Below the pieces are notes generated by a model. The model was given only the letters and a program-made list of their open reading frames with translations, was not told where the DNA came from and made no database searches. Made by a program: the position numbers and the translations under genes. 64,000 nucleotides of DNA, from assembly GCF_000221045.1 (NCBI RefSeq), contig NC_015856.1, forward strand, positions 3,678,542 through 3,742,541, read 5' to 3'. Positions within the stretch are counted from its first letter, which is position 1. Each line of letters opens with the position of its first letter. The DNA is from Collimonas fungivorans Ter331 (lineage in GTDB: Bacteria > Pseudomonadota > Gammaproteobacteria > Burkholderiales > Burkholderiaceae_D). Below are positions 62,178 to 64,000 of this stretch, in pieces.

Positions 62178-62539
62178 TCCGGCTGCAGCGCCTGGCGCCA
62201 TGCGAGTGCGGCCGCCAATTGATTGTGGCGGGCGCAGACAAGCAGTTTGAATTGTCCGCTGCCGGCAACGCCTGGTTCGCCGTTATCGGCGTCGATGTCG
62301 CAGCAATCAAGCCGACGCGCCACGGACTGGCGCGGCAATGCCTGGACTGGACCGAGCGCAGCCACCACCTGGCCGGCCCGCTCGGCGTGCAGCTGATGCG
62401 CGCGTTATGCGCGGCGGGATGGCTGCGCCGTTCGCCATCTTCGCGCGCTGTCCAGGTCACGCCTAAAGGGTGGGCTGGCCTGAAAGCGCAGCTCGGCATC
62501 GATCAGAATTCGGCTGCGCTCATCACTCAGCCAACATAA
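62178..62539 (+). pseudogene. C-terminal fragment of an ArsR-type regulator
   Basis: The frame gives FELSAAGNAWFAVIGVDVAA, then TRHGLARQCLDWTERSHHLAGPLGVQLMRALCAAGWL and VQVTPKGWAGLKAQLGI. The C-terminal half of a widespread ArsR-type regulator has the same order (F-x-L-T-x-x-G, C-L-D-W-T-E-R-x-H-H-L-A-G, L-x-x-x-G-W-x-x-R). The N-terminal winged HTH that should precede it is missing: the AraC-GyrI gene ends at its position. There is no start codon with a ribosome binding site, so it is a remnant, probably from a deletion. Confidence 0.6.
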
Positions 62540-62543
62540 ACAG

Positions 62544-63437
62544 TCACGCCGCCGCAATCCTGCGGATGGTTTCGTGCACCGCCTGCAGCAGCAATTCTTC
62601 CAGCCGGTTCACCGCCGGCCCTGGCATCGTATGTGCACGGTATAAGGACAAGCCGATCGGCGGCAGCGCCGGCAAGCCGGCCGCTTGCGGCTCGATGATG
62701 CGCAAGCTGGCAGGCAGGCCGATCGGCGTGCGCACCGTCAGCCCCAGCCCCGCGGCCGAGGCCGCCCACAGCGCGGCCAGGCTGGCGCTGGTGAACGCAT
62801 GGCGCCAGGCGATGCCGGCGCCGTCCAGCGCGTTCGAAGCGATATCGCGCAGCATGCAAGGCGCGTCCAGCAATACCAGCGGCAAGGGCACGCCGGCCTG
62901 CACTTGCGCAACATCCTGCGCCGGTCCGATCCAGCACAATGGCAGGTCGTCCACCCGTTGCGCGTTCAGCGCCGGCGTACCGCTTTCCCACAGCAAAGCC
63001 AGATCGATGCGGCCCAGGGTCACGCGCTCGCGCAGGTCTGTGCTGCGCGCAACGCAGACTTCAACCCGCACTTTCGGATGGGCGCGCATGAAACGTCCCA
63101 GCACGTCCGCCAGCAGCGCTTCGCCGAAATCCTCCTGCAATCCCAGCCTCACCTCGCCCTCCAGCTCGACGCCGCGCACCGCGCTGGCGGTTTCGTCGTT
63201 GAGATCGAGCAAGCGGCGCGCGTAACCCAGCAGGATCTCGCCGGCCGCGGTCAGCGCCAGGCCACGCCCGGCTTTACGGAAAATCGGCGCCCCGGCCTGT
63301 TCCTCCAGCTTCTTCAGCTGCGCGCTCACCGCAGACGTAGAGCGCCCTAGGCGGTCGGCCGCCTTGGCGTAGCTGCCGAGGTCGATGCCGGTAGTGAAGG
63401 TACGCAATACGTCGAGGTCAAAACTGATTTGTCGCAT
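62544..63437 (-). CDS. LysR-family regulator
   Basis: 297 residues from ATG 63437 (ISFDLDVLRTFTTGIDLGSYAKAADRLGRSTSAVSAQLKKLEEQAGAPIFRKAGRGLALTAAGE). A start at 63446 is also possible. The substrate domain is of the common type (VRLGLQEDFGEALLADVLGRFMRAHPKVRVEV). It is divergent from an MFS gene 132 bp away, which it probably controls. Confidence 0.92.
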   Translation of the reverse strand: MRQISFDLDVLRTFTTGIDLGSYAKAADRLGRSTSAVSAQLKKLEEQAGAPIFRKAGRGLALTAAGEILLGYARRLLDLNDETASAVRGVELEGEVRLGLQEDFGEALLADVLGRFMRAHPKVRVEVCVARSTDLRERVTLGRIDLALLWESGTPALNAQRVDDLPLCWIGPAQDVAQVQAGVPLPLVLLDAPCMLRDIASNALDGAGIAWRHAFTSASLAALWAASAAGLGLTVRTPIGLPASLRIIEPQAAGLPALPPIGLSLYRAHTMPGPAVNRLEELLLQAVHETIRRIAAA

Positions 63438-63569
63438 GACAACCATCCCGTTTTTCAAAACTGTTTGTTCTAAACAATCTGATATTCAAAAGTATCGCGC
63501 AAAGCGATACTTGCTGCAAGCGCTGAAATCAGCACAGATGCCAGCGCATATCGCCACAGGAGAATCAAG

Positions 63570-64000
63570 ATGTCCTCATCCGCTATTGCCACTACTGCAA
63601 GCTCCAATGACCGCCGTCACCGCTGGAAGGTGCTGGGCGTGGGCGTTGCCGCCAATGCCAGCTTCTCAGCCGCCTTCAGTGGCATTCCGACAACCGCCGT
63701 CCTGATACGCTCGGGTTACCATCTCGACAACGCGGAACTGGGACTGGTGCTGGGCCTGATGGGTCTCGGCATCGCTTTAAGCGAACTGCCTTGGGGCTTG
63801 CTGACCGACCGCTGGGGCGACCGCCCGGTGCTGTTGTCGGGCCTGGCTACCACCGCCGTGGCGCTGGCCTTGATGGCGTTGTTTGTTGTACCTGGCCCAG
63901 GCCATGTGCCCGGCCTGCCGTTGCTGGCCGCCGGCTTGCTGCTGGTCGGCCTGCTCGGCGGCAGCGTCAACGGCTCCAGCGGCCGCGCGGTGATGACCTG
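63570..64000 (+). CDS. MFS transporter, 5' part only (3' end outside window)
   Basis: 143 residues of an MFS permease starting after ACAGGAGAATCAAG. The N-terminal spans are WKVLGVGVAANASFSAAFSGIP and LGLVLGLMGLGIALSELPWGLLTDRWGDRPVLLSGLA, the latter with the MFS motif A pattern G-x-L-x-D-R-x-G-x-x. The gene runs past the right edge. It is likely controlled by the divergent LysR gene. Confidence 0.88.
   Translation, partial: MSSSAIATTASSNDRRHRWKVLGVGVAANASFSAAFSGIPTTAVLIRSGYHLDNAELGLVLGLMGLGIALSELPWGLLTDRWGDRPVLLSGLATTAVALALMALFVVPGPGHVPGLPLLAAGLLLVGLLGGSVNGSSGRAVMT

Overview
The window is a 64 kb, GC-rich, gene-dense stretch of a betaproteobacterial chromosome. The gene families (TonB/ExbB/ExbD with two ExbD copies, AzlCD, a XylFGH/XylA/XylR cluster, many LysR regulators, a phosphocholine-type phospholipase C) and the protein flavour suggest Oxalobacteraceae (Collimonas/Herbaspirillum/Janthinobacterium type). 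The placement is inferred from gene content and was not tested by a database search.

Layout. 1-4.4 kb is housekeeping: an edge-truncated uracil-DNA glycosylase-family gene, uvrB, a divergent aromatic aminotransferase and tRNA-Asn(GUU). 4.4-6.5 kb, directly downstream of the tRNA, is an AT-richer scar. It holds a small orphan ORF, a decayed REP-type transposase end, two tRNA-like fragments, an IS21 istA remnant and, the main find, what reads as a decapitated retron: a sigma70-like promoter, an msr/msd-like RNA and the first ~77 codons of an Ec86/St85-type nucleoside-deoxyribosyltransferase-like effector. The IS21 piece interrupts that effector and no reverse transcriptase remains. 6.6-9.4 kb has small metabolic genes and a SymE-like toxin. 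9.8-11.3 kb is an orphan type VI secretion cargo cassette (PAAR, lipase-like effector, membrane immunity candidate) with overlapping genes. 11.8-18.6 kb has two closely related exported Ala/Lys-rich proteins, an MFS/MarR/isochorismatase-like cluster, a LysR gene broken by a one-base frameshift, a TauE-type permease and a LysE-type exporter.

18.7-26.6 kb is a xylose (or related pentose) module: xylF-xylG-xylH transporter and xylA on the minus strand, with xylR and an aldose 1-epimerase divergent. The transporter imports sugar, the epimerase supplies the alpha anomer, the isomerase makes xylulose and XylR controls the set. No xylulokinase is present here. 27-41 kb is mixed: Tat-exported phospholipase C, metallophosphoesterase, MDR oxidoreductase with divergent LysR, azlCD, an amino acid racemase, a Crp-type regulator, an orphan CHASE3-type histidine kinase, a prolyl oligopeptidase and small exported proteins.

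41-48 kb is a TonB energisation operon (tonB-exbB-exbD-exbD-TPR protein) preceded by a large TonB-dependent receptor. 48.5-60.3 kb is a peptide-uptake locus: three homologous periplasmic binding proteins, an exported M3 metallopeptidase, two permeases and a fused double ATPase, all on one strand. Receptor, Ton system, periplasmic peptidase and peptide ABC transporter could form one outer-to-inner-membrane peptide route. 60.4-64 kb ends with a TRIC-family channel, an AraC-GyrI fusion regulator, an ArsR C-terminal remnant, a LysR regulator and the start of a divergent MFS transporter cut by the window edge.
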